Below are positions 53,885 through 64,000 of a stretch of DNA of 64,000 nucleotides, in pieces. The DNA comes from Undaria pinnatifida (lineage: Eukaryota; Sar; Phaeophyceae; Laminariales; Alariaceae). The notes under the pieces were generated by a model. The model ran no database searches, was not told the DNA's origin, and saw nothing but the letters and a program-made list of their open reading frames with translations. Every line of letters starts with the position of its first letter. The first letter of the stretch is position 1. Position numbers and translations under genes: made by a program. Location of the stretch: positions 17,805,204-17,869,203 of the forward strand of contig JABAKD010000010.1 of assembly GCA_012845835.1 (NCBI GenBank). Reading direction: 5' to 3'.

Positions 53885-54700
53885 ACGGGTCATGACCCGA
53901 CCCGTGGTTTCACAATCTCGCGGGTCGAGCCGGGTCAATAGGCTTCAAAATATCTTGGGTCGGGTCGGGTCGACAGGATTCACAATCTCGCGGGTCGGGT
54001 CGGGTCCAAAGGCTTTAAAATCTCGCGGGTCGGGTCGGGTCAAAAGCTTCAAAATCTCGCGGGTCGGGTCGGGTCGGGTCGACAGGCTTCAAAATTTCGC
54101 GGGTCGGGTCGGGTCGGGTCGGGTCGGGTCGGGTCGGGTCGGGTCGGGTCGGGTCGGGTCGGGTCAAGAGGTTTTCAGAATCTCGCGGGTGGGGTCGGGT
54201 CATGACCCGCGAGATACAGGTCACTCGCGGGTGAAGTCATCATGACCCGCGAGTTGTTTTCGGTTTTTCACGGGTCATGGCCCGACCCGTGGTTTCAAAA
54301 TCTTGCGGGTCGGGTCGGGTCGATAGGCTTCAAATCTCGCGGGTCGGGTCGGGTCGGGTCGGGTCGGGTCGGGTCGGGTCAAGAGGTTTCAAAATCCCGC
54401 GGGTCGGGTCGGGTCGGGTCGGGTCGGGTCAAGAGGTTTCAAAATCCCGCGGGTTGGGTCGGGTCGGGTCAAGAGGTTTTCAGAATCTCGCGGCTCGGGT
54501 CGGGTCATGACCCGCGAGATAGAGGTCACTCGCGGGTGAAGTCATCATGACCCGCGAGTTGTTCTCGGCTGACCAGCAGGTCAAACCCGCGGATCTGGCC
54601 CGCGGATCCGCCTTTTTACAACTTATACAGCTGAGGGCCATATTGTCGTGCAAGCGCCCCGCGGGTCCGACCCGCGGATCCGTAAACAATAGAAAACTTA
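53885..54700 (+). repeat. Main GGGTC pentanucleotide array
   Basis: Blocks of (GGGTC)n, up to about 14 units near 54110-54165, are joined by TTTCAAAATCTCGC or GACAGGCTTCAAAAT links and capped by GGGTCATGACCCGCGAGAT palindromes. A longer period is visible: 53880-54240 and 54270-54550 both run from TTTTCACGGGTCATG to GTGAAGTCATCATGACCCGC-GAGTTGTT. ORFs reading RVGSGRVGSG are artefacts. Confidence 0.92.
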
Positions 54701-54879
54701 CCGCTTCCTACCTCTCTCATGCCGATGCTCCGATCATGTCATCACCGCGTGCAGAACAATCACCAGGCAGTGCCCCTCGCTACTCGTACCAAGGCATACA
54801 GTGTGACGCGAATCCCGTGCCGGCTGAAGCCGTAACAACACCAGTAGTAGTAAAACGGTCATACCAGTACGAAATGTGA

Positions 54880-55325
54880 CCACACGTAAAAATGCAAGGG
54901 CAGTCGTCGTCGAAGCAGCAGCAGCACTGTCAGCAGCAAGCACCAGAGGCAAACCCCGGATTCTCGCGGATCGCAGCCCCTGCTGACAGATCCACCGCCC
55001 CAGTTGTGGGCTTGCTGCCGGAGGCACCTAAGCTAGGCTGTTTGCCGGGGCCAGAGACTGCATAGCTAGAAGATAGATAAGCAGTAGTTAAGTAGCTAGC
55101 TTGAGAATTATCACATAAGTACGACATATGACCAAACGTAAAAAAGCAAGAGCAGTCGTCGTCGAAGCAGCAGCAGCAGCGCTCTGGCAGCAAGCACCAG
55201 CAGCAGACAACGCATCCTCACGGATCGCAGCCCCTGCTGACAGGTCCACCGCCCCAGTTGTGGGCTTGCTGCCGGAAGCGGTTCAGCTAGGCTGCTTGCC
55301 GGGGCCGGAGACTGCACATATAACT
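54880..55325 (+). repeat. Tandem pair of ~240-bp units
   Basis: GCAGTCGTCGTCGAAGCAGC, GGATCGCAGCCCCTGCTGAC, CCACCGCCCCAGTTGTGGGC-TTGCTGCCGGA and GCCGGGGCC-GAGACTGCA occur in the same order in 54880-55065 and 55120-55325. Confidence 0.9.
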
Positions 55326-55564
55326 AGTTCGCTCGTCGGGTCGCTCGTCGGGTTGACTTGGTGATCTAGCGCAACGGGCGTGGCTAATTGCCCATGCGTG
55401 TGGGTTGCGGTTTTTTTCTCATTTTTCGCGCGCACACCACAAAATGCTGCTGCAAAAACAGGTAGAAAGAACCAGAGAACACGACATCCTGGGAAAAGTA
55501 CGAGGGACCAAGGACCAACCAACCGACCGAGGTATACATACATGCTTTGATCAGTGACGTTTCG

Positions 55565-55775
55565 ACATTGACCCGTGAGAAATGTCACGGGTCAAGTAAA
55601 CCTGACCCGCATGAAATCCGCATCTCACCCGGATTGAGTCGGGTCACCCGGATTGTGTCGGGTCGGGTCGGGTCGGGTCGGGTCGGGTCGGGTCGGCTCA
55701 AGACGTCTCGAAATTCTCACGGGTCGGGTCGGGTCAGCTGACCGACCCGACCCGACCCGTGAAAAGCCCTGGAAA
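55565..55775 (+). repeat. GGGTC array, second block
   Basis: TGTCACGGGTCAAGTAAACC, a (GGGTC)n run and a closing GGTCAGCTGACCGACCCGAC palindrome-like join belong to the same family as 53885-54700. Confidence 0.9.
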
Positions 55776-56284
55776 ATTTGGACCACCTTGGGCCAAACAT
55801 TTTCGGCGAAAAATAAATAAATAGAAAGAAAAACAGAGGTCAGTCCTCGGGATGGTCATGTAGAACACGTGCACGAAAAGTTAGCATCTCTCGGGGTGGA
55901 CGTTTGTGTGTCTATTAATTTTCTCATACGGTATCAGCAGAGAGCATGGTTAGCAGTCCGGCATTCGTAATGTATTTAAGGTTCCCCTTGGGAGGCGGGA
56001 TGACGGAAGGCTGATGATTTTCATGTATGATTTAGTGGAAGGAGCGTATAACAATTAATGCATGGAGTGTTGGGCTTGCAACCTAGTTTGGGTTTATCGG
56101 TATTGGCGGTATAGACGATGGGGGCAGCAGCATCGCGTGTGCGTGCGAAAACACAGTCAAAAGCGAAAACACAAAAGTCACAAAAGAAACATCACGGGGA
56201 AAGTAATGACAAATGCTCGATCGACGTCACGAAGCAAGATTGCTGAGCGCAAGGCCAGCAGTGCTTGTATTTAGCAATTCCAGG

Positions 56285-57065
56285 ACAACACAACAACAGC
56301 AGCAGCAGCACAGCAGCAGTGCAGGAGCAGCGGCGGTGACGGCGGCGGTGGCGCAACTTTGAAGGCAGCCGCAGTGTGTGGTGTCTATTGTGTACCTGGT
56401 ATGTATATGTGTGACAAAAACAAACAAACGTTAACTGTTTAGCAAGAGCACTTGAGTGTTTGCGATAAAACATGTCAATGAGTTCTTCCATCGGACTTAA
56501 AAGTACTATTAATAGATTCATTTCGGCATCCATTTGGCAGTGTTTGTGAGATATGTACCACAAAAGAAGCACCAAAAATAGATAAATAGCCGACAAATAC
56601 CACCCTGTACAAATTCCAGTGGGAGCCGATTGTCTATGCAGGCCATGCAAATAAACATATACCAGGTAGGACACAATATAAGAAACAGGAAAAATTGCGT
56701 AAGAAACAACGCGCGGCATCGCTGAGCACAACAAGGAACGCAGCAGCATACTTTTATAACAACGCGCAGGAGAGGGTGAGAGCATCAGTAGCACGCAGCA
56801 GCAGCACCAGCAGCGGGGGCAGAGGCGGCGATGGCCCAGCAAGGCAGTGCGGCACAGCAGCAGTGTTGCTGTCAGCAGCCATCTGGCAGGAGCATACATT
56901 GGCTCGGCGAGATGTACGGTCACCAACACAACAGACGGCCAATTGTTTTTTTTATAAACACACGCAGGAAAGCCAGCAGCAGCAGCAGCAGAGCAGGAGC
57001 AGCAGCGGCGGCGGGGATGGCGTGGCGGGGTTGGCGGTGGTGTTGGAAGCTTCGGCGACGGCAGT
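56285..57065. repeat. CAG/GCAGCA-rich region with repeated blocks
   Basis: CAGCAGCAGCAGCA, GAGCAGCGGCGGTGACGGCG-GCGGTGGCG at 56290-56360 and a similar CAGCAGCAGCAGAGCAGGAG-CAGCAGCGGCGGCGGGGATG block at 56980-57045 are related. A third block is at 56780-56880. ORFs on both strands are low-complexity. Confidence 0.75.
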
Positions 57066-59417
57066 GTTGTAATGTAGCGGTAGTGGTTGTGCAAAAGTCA
57101 GCACCGAATGAATACAAAGCAGCAGCACTTGCTTTCCCCTGCTCATCCCGCCTATTATCTTTGCACTTGTTCTTTCTTCTTCTCCCTCCCTAGAAGTAAC
57201 TCAGAACCGGCGTCAGTAAGCACCTCCTCGCCACTACGGTGCGCGCCTTCGTTCTTATCGCGAGAATAACTCAGGACTTATTTTGCCTCGTCGATAGTAG
57301 CTGGAAAACTATATTCCAACCCGCTGACGTTTTGATGAGCACTAGCTGGAAAAAAACGAAGGGCAGCTGCTTAAACATTTGCAGCCTATACTCCTGGCCC
57401 AACCAGAACGAACGGCCAAACAGCAGGTGAATTGTGAAAGTCTGTCAAGGCCAAAAGGCCAAAGGCGGACAGATAAATCGAATAACATTATGGGGTGTCT
57501 GCGGAAAAGCCAAATATTATTGGGTTTGCTTTCACAGGGTATTCAGTGTTTCACAACATAATTGGATTTCAAGCTGCTTGCGGGAACCCAAATATCTGGT
57601 AGTAATTTGTTGGAATTGGAATGGAAATAAGTTTCAGGGAATTTACCGAAGTTGCATCTAACCAATGAAAACACAGCAGCGGTTTGCTACCATCACATGG
57701 CACATCACAACAGCAACAGTTAGTACGTCTGAGAACGACAAGCAGCCAGCAATAACAGCCTAGGCTGACGTCAACGACACAATCCCTTCTATCTCGAAAG
57801 GGTACCGTCCTGCTACAGACGCTCTGCGCCATCAGGATTTCGGCGATTCCTCACGTCCCTCCGAGTACGCGCTGGCAAGCTGTGAACACTCCTATATAGA
57901 CTTTCCATATCATCGGCATCCTGCTTTGTCTTATCGGAGGTTGCCCCGATTCGCAATCGGTGAACATGGTAGGACGAGAGAACGCTCCAGACGGTAAAGC
58001 TCAACGATATCCTTCGTGTGCAGAGCTCCGAATCTTTTGTGCAGGGATGTTTGCCGTGTTGGCTTACTCTTCCCTCGCCCCGTCATCGTTGTTTGGTGGT
58101 ACCGGCACGCTAAGGAGTGCTCGTGGCGCTTCGCGATGCCTCGTGCCTCGAGTGTCGCATGGATGCGTTTCTGTGCGTTGCTGCGCGGCTGTACGCTGTG
58201 AGAACGCACGTGACGTAGTGGTCGATTCTTTCTCGCCACAGTTTCATGGTCACGCGATATTTTCATTCGCCCGGGGCAATTTCGGGTTGCCCTCAGGTAA
58301 CAAGGTTACTGTTCGGCTCGAAACCCAAAATACAAACCCAATAAAAAAAAAAAAACACTGGGCACTTTCGTTCAATTTTGGCTCCTGTATCATGGAAGTT
58401 GATTGCCAGGTATTTTTTTGGATCGGGGGAATATAAGCCAAACGCAACAATCATTGGGTCTTCGCAAACACCGTAATAGCGGTTTTTGTGCTTCAATATT
58501 GAGGGGGCGTGTTGCGGAGCGGTATGATACGCATGAGCGGACCCAAAGGCGCGGCGTTTTTTTTTCCGGCGCCGTCGGAAAGTTTGAATAATTGATGGCC
58601 GAGACACGATGAGATCTGGGCACATTCACAGTAAGATCCCAAGGGAGAAGCGAGGGCGTACAGAAACATAAATAGATCGTTGGTGAGGATGAAGCAAAGA
58701 AAATCGTCGCCTCCTGGCCGTGAAGCGGCGGACCACACCCGACTTTTCTTGTACCGCTGAGGCATGGTTGGGTGTCAGGGTTCCCATGCGCAGGCGCATT
58801 CGGTGAAAGAACTATCTAGTGACACGCATGCGGTCAATAAAAATACATTATCGAGATGTGCACTCTCTCGCACAGACTTTATCTTCACGCCAAAATATTG
58901 AAAAAAGTCTGCAAGTAGCTTGAAACTGAGGACCTTCTCCATCACCCTCTACTCTGCAGCCTGTGTGTTATCTTGGCGCAGTAAGGAGTGCGTGCAACCT
59001 CAGGGTGCGGAATGGTATGTGGCGTTGGATTTGATGGGGGCAGCAATGCCAGCAAGCGGCGTGGTGGGGTGCCCGAAAACAGGGGGAGAAACCTCGCTGA
59101 AATGCAAGGTACGGGAGTCGTGGTCTCTCATTAGTGCGGTGTCTTGCAGATTACAAAACACGCACTAAATTGGTACCCCGCACTATCACAAGATACCGCG
59201 ACAGTACCAGCATTTTACAACCACCTGGAGCGAAGGGTTTTTCACCGCATTATAATGGGATCCCACACAACCGGAAACCGCATTAATGCGGGACCACAAC
59301 CGTACAAAAATAAGTATCCCAAGCTCTGGTTTCAAGTCGTGTGGCATCCATCCGCGAATCGCGTTGAGCAATTCCTCAAAACCAAGGATCGCATGTAGAA
59401 AACCCCGGCCCTCTTAC

Positions 59418-59465
59418 CTTAGGGTCCTCTGCAGCGACGGTGTTCGAGGCAATCGGGTTCTCCAT
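59418..59465 (-). CDS. Candidate first coding exon of an unidentified minus-strand gene
   Basis: On the minus strand an ATG opens 16 codons (MENPIASNTVAAEDPK) that end exactly at AAG|GTAAGAG, a strong donor. The peptide is not recognised and no following exon could be assigned below 59.4 kb. It could be chance, since a short ATG-to-donor stretch is not rare. Confidence 0.2.
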
Positions 59466-60270
59466 ATCTCTTCTACCAGTGAAAATGAAGAAGCGTTCCT
59501 TCCTGCACGATGTTTCGGTGTGTGTACGACGAGTGCGGAGAGCCAAGCGCGACCGGAGCGAAGAAAATCGAACATCGATAGATAATCACGAAAGTAGTTC
59601 ATAGTGGATTTTCAGGCGTTTTGCATCTGGGGCGGATTCTCTTGCAGAGAAACGCAAGGGGGCCAAGCGGCCAAGCGGACCCATCCAGACCACTTTGATC
59701 GCAGGATGAGTGATGGCACGGGGAGGCAAGGCATCAGCCGAGAAGGACCTTTGCGAAGTATAACTGCTCCGCATTTCACCGGGTGAGACGTGTGCATTGC
59801 CTTGTCGCCGTTCCAAAGTCGATTAGAAAACTCGATCCCCGTTTCGTACGACTGCTTTTTGAGTGTGTTTTTGTACGGGCACAGGCAGACTTGCCTTCTA
59901 CTTGTCCTCTTTGCTGGCGTGTGTCTAGTATGTTTTCCGCTCTGCTTAGGTACGTTGGGCATTCCACGGCAGAATCCCCTTGCCACTGCATCTGCGACGT
60001 ATATCTCTGTCTCGTAGTTTGTAACTACAATTAGCTTCCATCTCTCTAAGATGTTGAATCGGCATGGACACTGCTGCTGTCTTGTGTGTGCTGGAAGTCG
60101 ATGGGTGGCAATAACAGTTTAATACAACAATGATAAAGAAGGCACAGAGAAGAAAGAGAAGCATCCACGCTGCTGTGTTGTTGTCCTGACTCCGTGAACG
60201 CCGATGCAGAATGCCAACACAAGCGACACCTCTAACGCCCATGCCGTGACCCCTTGTCCCCTGTATTCAG

Positions 60271-62442
60271 GCCTGTGGCGTTCGTGAACTCTGGCCCTTT
60301 GGCGCACACCCACGCAGCGGCGCCGACGTCGACATCTCCCCCAAGCAACACCAGCGCTGGCAACACTCCTACTCTTACCGCCTCCCTAGCGCCCTCATTC
60401 CCAAACGCACCAGGCCCAGGAACATCGCCAGCAGGAGCGCAAACCGCAGCGGATTACGGCTCACAGCAACAGCATCAGCATCAGCAGTTACTGTTGTCGC
60501 AGACTCCTCCCGGCGGGCAAACGAATGCATTCGCCGATAACGCTGGGCAAAATGCCGGTCATTTCGCGCGACACCCGCAGTTCGATGAATCTGCTTCCGC
60601 CGACCCCTTGTCGCACTTGCTGCAAGGCGGTTTGCCAACGACGAATGATGGACGTCCCGTGCCGGCGGAGAACCGAGAGGGACGCACGTCCTCCGCAGCA
60701 TCGACAAGATTCGACTATGGGAACGTCCCGCAAGTGCAGACGCAGGCGCCACCCCTGGCGGCAGAACCAGTGAGGTGGAGTTCTCCGGCGGCGGCGATAG
60801 CAGCGACGGGGTCGGGGGCGGTTGTCGGACAGCAGGACGGGTTTCGAGAAAGAGTAAGTGGCTGCCGTTGTGGTATCCGTATCGTCTACTTGCGCTGCTG
60901 GTTATTACACCCCAGGTGGTAGTTGAGAAGGTCCGTGAGCAGTGACAAGCAGCATGGAAAGTCAGCCCGACTTTCCAGAGGTCGGATCGATTTTGGACTC
61001 TGCTCTCATTATGTCCATACGAGAGCTCGTACGTAACGCTCGTTTAACGGGAAATTGAACGTGAACGAAGCGGGCTACACCAGCTGTAGTACCCGGTATT
61101 CCGCTCGTTTTTCAACCGAGAGGGTTTCTGATTCCGGGTTCATGGTCCTTCAAGTCACGTAACCGATATCGCACGTAGTTGGCCCAAGGTCTGCATTATG
61201 TTTATACCGAGACCTTGCCCTGTCATTCACGGGGGGAAGGAGGCGCTGCTACACGAGTTGCAGTCTCAGGACTACGACAGCAGAGCACTCAGCGATATAG
61301 CTGCGTTTGTGGTACTCGTACACCGATGGTTCCCAGCCGGCGGCCCGCGAGTTGTTTGGTATGTTGATTGCGTACCTGGTAGTGCGCAGCCCCACTTGCT
61401 TCTGTCGAGATGCCCTGTCGAACGCTGCTTCGACCTACCATGTTCTACGCGTGCTCTGTCTTCGTAATGTAGTCTTCCTTTATCTTTTGTTGGGGCAGCA
61501 CATGCAGTTTCGGTACAGATGTCATTCGTATTTTAGCTTTCACTTGCCGCCTTATGCCAGGCGCCCAAATAGTCGGATAGTCGGCACCTCCGGGAAACGA
61601 CTAGCTATTTTATACAATTGTTCTTGCGGCGTCATATTTGTCCGACTAAACAATTACAGCAGTAGTATTAGCATGCACTAACCCTCTTTTTTTCTCGCAC
61701 TCCTCGCTTCTCAGGCGCCGGTAGTGTCTTCATCTCGGGCGATGCCTGCGCTGCCACCTCCTCCGGGAAACTACGCAGCAGGTTTGATATGAATGGTTGG
61801 TTCGTTCTTGTTGTGAAGTCGGCACGACTTAAGTCAACAACTAGTTATCGATCGGGTTAATTAATGGTTGGTTGTTTCCTGGCGGCGCCGCCAACTACGC
61901 CAGAAGTCCGGACTGCTTCATGTAGCCAATAATGTAGTCTGCTGTTTTCGTCGTTCAATTTGGACATGATGTGTTTGCTCTTACACCCCAACGGGGTCAA
62001 GCGCAACCGTGATCTGAAGCATGACATGTCCATTCCATCAAAACCACAACCTGCCCATCCCATCAACTTAAACCTGTCTATTCCATCAACTAAAACCTGT
62101 CCATTCCGTCAACTTAAATCTGCCCATTCCATCAACTAAAACCTGTTCATTCAACCGCCACGACCGCCGCCGCATACACCAGCTCCTCACGCAATTCACG
62201 CGCAGCCCCCCCCCCCCCAAGAGAAAGGCCTCGACGAGCTTGTCGCGGAATTTCTCTCCTCGGACGCGCCGCCGCCGCCGGAAGGGGGAGATGAAGCCCT
62301 GAGCTTGGGGAGCCCTGACGGGTGGGTGGAGATGCTGGGGGAGCTTGCTCGACGGAGAGCATGGAAACGGCTCGTCGAGATATCGGCGTCGATGTTAGTG
62401 GCGCATAGAGGAGGAGGGGCGCCGGGTCTCACAGCGGAGCAG
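60271..62442 (+). CDS. Possible TRAPPC12-like gene, three internal exons
   Basis: Three exons are read: 60271-60853 (acceptor TTCAG, donor AGA|GTAAGT), 61715-61781 (TCTCAG, GCAG|GTTTG) and 62183-62442 (ACCAG, CAG|GTAAGG). Phases agree at both junctions. The first is 194 codons of low-complexity Pro/Ser/Gln-rich sequence (SQQQHQHQQLLL, PLSHLLQGG). The third carries LDELVAEFLSSDAP and then WVEMLGELARRRAW, KRLVEISASMLVAHRGG. That last part resembles the start of the TPR region of TRAPPC12, where a WR-x-VDLxxxLLxAHGxG stretch follows a disordered N-terminus. TRAPPC12 is a subunit of the TRAPP III tethering complex. The first and last exons are not seen. The family call is tentative; the gene itself is likely. 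Confidence 0.5.
62030..62155 (+). repeat. ~24-bp tandem array in an intron
   Basis: CCTGTCCATTCCATCAACTT-AAA units repeat about five to six times with small changes, ending just before the exon at 62183. Confidence 0.88.
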
Positions 62443-63414
62443 GTAAGGAAAAAAATATGTTTACAAAATATACCAGGGTATATATACCAGGTATATATCG
62501 AATTTCTAATTTACGAATGGCGCCATCAAAAAGTAGGGGCTCATTTCCGCCCTGGCAATCCCGAACCTCCATGTCGCGCCCGATGCCCTTGTGGATCTCC
62601 CATAAAGAAGAATTGTTAACAATTGAATGTTTGTAACAACGGCGACAGCAGCACCAGTGCATCAGCACAGCAGTATGTTACCAACAGGGTTGGGTTGGGG
62701 TTGGGCATGATTGGATTGGGTTTGGCTTGACAACGACGAACATTCACCGGAGGCCAAGTTCCTGTCAATAGCGACAGCAGCTACAGCATCTCGTAAGTAA
62801 TTACTTGATTATTGCCTCCTATCGTCTCTCCGAGTCCCAAGAAAAACTGAAAACCTTAATATATACCTGAACATCTCCTCTCCTCTCCACCACCCAACGT
62901 ATTTTTTACACGCAGTTTGCAGCAGTGTCCCCCAGCCCCCTAGCGCAGTGCTGCCACCCAATCGTGAACAGTGTATAATCAATTAGACATTGATAGTGAA
63001 ATTATTACCCCCCACCTCTCACACATACCACCTGGTACCAGGTACATTATAACCCTGACCGATCCTATCCACACGCCCTGTGATACTGCTGCACTAAAAT
63101 GGATGCACACAAGACCTGCAAGGCGTGCATGCTCTCACTAAAAAGTGTAACACGCAGCCGACATAGACACTTTTTGCGACGTCCACACACGTAGTATCCC
63201 CCTGTAGCTCTGTATCTCTCTGTCTTTTCACTTTGATCTGGGTGCATCTATCTATCCAACCGGGCGTAAAGCGATGCTGGTCCCGAGCTCCAGCTAACTT
63301 CAGGGGGGATAGGTGCGGAGGTGTACGGAATCGCTTCTTTGCGACGACTGAGCCCTATTGATAGGAAAGGTGTTGCACTTTTCGGCTGAAACGGTTTCTT
63401 AATGACGGGGCTTC

Positions 63415-63503
63415 TTAGCCCCTATAAAACCCCGAAACCCCTCGCTATACTAATTCCAAGCAATTTGTCCCCAAAAACGGGTTTCCAGTCGTGAAGGCGT
63501 TAA
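63415..63503 (+). mobile_element. TTAA MITE, 5' end altered
   Basis: TTAGCCCCTATAAAACCCCG at the left (TTAA reads TTAG), CTATACTAATTCCAAGCAAT in the core and CAGTCGTGAAGGCGTTAA at the right. Confidence 0.8.
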
Positions 63504-63504
63504 C

Positions 63505-63645
63505 CCCAAATCGTCGAAATGCCGTTCTTGTTTTGCATTGTACCAGGTATGTTTTTTTTTTAATACACTAGGCCGTGGGGTTGTTCATAGGGGAAATCTT
63601 TTGATTTTCCCTACACTATTAATTAATCACTTTTTGGGTGAGGCA
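63505..63645 (+). repeat. CCCAAATCGTCG repeat, copy with TACCAGGTA
   Basis: ACCCCAAATCGTCGAAATGC, TACCAGGTA at 63541, then a T run, ACTAGGCCGTGGGGTTGTTC-ATAGGGG. It follows directly on the MITE, as the repeat at 35117 does on other repeats. Confidence 0.6.
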
Positions 63646-63892
63646 TACAGTTCCTCAAGTCACTACATTAGCTTCAGAGACAACTTTGGGTGCCTCTACC
63701 GTAGGTCGTGCCTTGCCGCAGACCGTTGTAGCGCATAACACGCAAGATAACATCTCCCCTCGAGAGACTTTTGAGGACGACTTTCTCGGCGACGGGGAGA
63801 GAGCGCAAACGCCGAGCAGCGACGCGCTTCCGCGGAAAGATCCCGACGAGATCATCCCTAAGGCCACTAGCTTCGTTTTGTGTAGGAGGTAA

Positions 63893-64000
63893 GATGAAGC
63901 AATACAAAAAATCGAATGTAATATATGCAAGAAACGTAATGAGCGCCCAATTGTTTGGAGGTGTCTACTAGGAGTATGAAGGGCGCTCCGTCTCAAAAGG
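63893..64000 (+). mobile_element. LINE tail, 5'-truncated copy
   Basis: GATGAAGCAATACAAAAAAT, GCAAGAAACGTAATGAGCGC-CCAATTGTTTGGAGGTGTCT and GGCGCTCCGTCTC align with 331-435 of the LINE tail at the window start. The frame is broken. It runs off the window. Confidence 0.75.

Larger units (their letters stand above)
52847..60270. other. Intergenic stretch between the CobW-like gene and the 60-kb gene
   Basis: It starts at the head of the minus-strand gene, so its promoter and 5' UTR should lie just above 52846 or 52987; no motif is recognised. It then holds a TTAGGTACG array with a MITE inside, two GGGTC arrays, a roughly 240-bp tandem pair, CAG-rich DNA at 56.3-57.06 kb, and unrecognised ORFs at 57.8-58.3 kb. 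A candidate first exon is at 59465-59418. Confidence 0.4.
1022..63549. repeat. Dispersed 9-bp palindrome TACC(A/T)GGTA, 26 sites
   Basis: TACCAGGTA starts at 3384, 5805, 11738, 16255, 23419, 26218, 34857, 35661, 43093, 43100, 56660, 62485, 63036 and 63541. TACCTGGTA starts at 1022, 4462, 5342, 14109, 18796, 19599, 23412, 38525, 38866, 51962, 56393 and 61373. With equal base use, about 0.5 sites are expected counting both strands. None lies in a recognised exon or in the LINE body at 27.1-34.7 kb. Flanks differ from site to site, so the 9-mer is the whole conserved unit. Two places hold overlapping doublets (23412-23427 and 43093-43108). One C-centred variant, TACCCGGTA, is at about 61091. See findings for evidence that it arises by insertion at TA. 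Confidence 0.9.
62443..64000. other. Downstream stretch of the 60-kb gene to the window end
   Basis: It begins as the intron after 62442. It holds several TACCAGGTA sites, a MITE (63415-63503), a CCCAAATCGTCG repeat with an inserted TACCAGGTA and a LINE tail at the end. An ORF reading ETFEDDFLGDGERAQTP at about 63760-63890 might be an exon, but no family is recognised. Confidence 0.4.

Noticed and set aside
53787-54550. ORFs reading RVGSGRVGSG as a glycine-rich protein
   Set aside because: They are translations of the GGGTC pentanucleotide array in frames without stops.
57813-58270. Minus-strand ORFs of 63 and 111 residues as a gene or transposase
   Set aside because: Codon flow looks partly coding, but no motif is recognisable and no splice sites connect them.

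Overview
The window is nuclear DNA from a eukaryote with intron-rich genes. Coding exons are short and flanked by clean GT-AG introns of 0.2-4.8 kb, and most of the sequence is introns and decayed repeats. The gene style, the LINE proteins and the repeat-laden introns suggest a stramenopile, most likely a brown alga. That placement is inference; no rRNA or organelle marker is present.

Layout. 1-480 is the 3' end of a LINE-like ORF. 4552-23750 (+) is a nicotinate phosphoribosyltransferase gene (NAPRT, NAD salvage). I recover eleven exons; its first coding exon(s) are not seen. 23751-27100 is intergenic DNA with minisatellites and small transposons. 27132-34739 (-) is a dead LINE with reverse transcriptase, a restriction-like endonuclease region and duplicated RING-like modules, bracketed by a diverged 75-80 bp direct repeat. 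34946-39800 is repeat-filled intergenic DNA. 39818-52846 (-) is a complete eleven-exon gene for a CobW/ZNG1-type (COG0523) GTPase metallochaperone with an acidic N-terminus and a His-rich segment. 53-60 kb is repeats, including a large GGGTC array. 60271-62442 (+) is part of a gene that may encode a TRAPPC12-like protein. The window ends in another LINE tail.

The genes are housekeeping genes and do not form a pathway together. The unusual content is in the repeats. (1) A 9-bp palindrome, TACC(A/T)GGTA, occurs 26 times where about 0.5 is expected. Comparison of repeat copies suggests each is a 7-bp insertion at a TA, which looks like the excision footprint of an unidentified TA-targeting transposon. 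(2) Introns of both complete genes hold decayed tandem copies of neighbouring exons (at least nine relics of four exons). (3) A roughly 90-bp element with TTAACCCCTTTA termini and TTAA target duplications is present in about a dozen copies and looks like a piggyBac-type MITE; one exon relic family is fused to a piece of it. (4) A stretch near 8.8-9.08 kb folds into a dense series of hairpins and has no other explanation.

All exon calls come from reading the translation against remembered family motifs and from checking that splice phases agree across junctions. No alignment or folding program was run.
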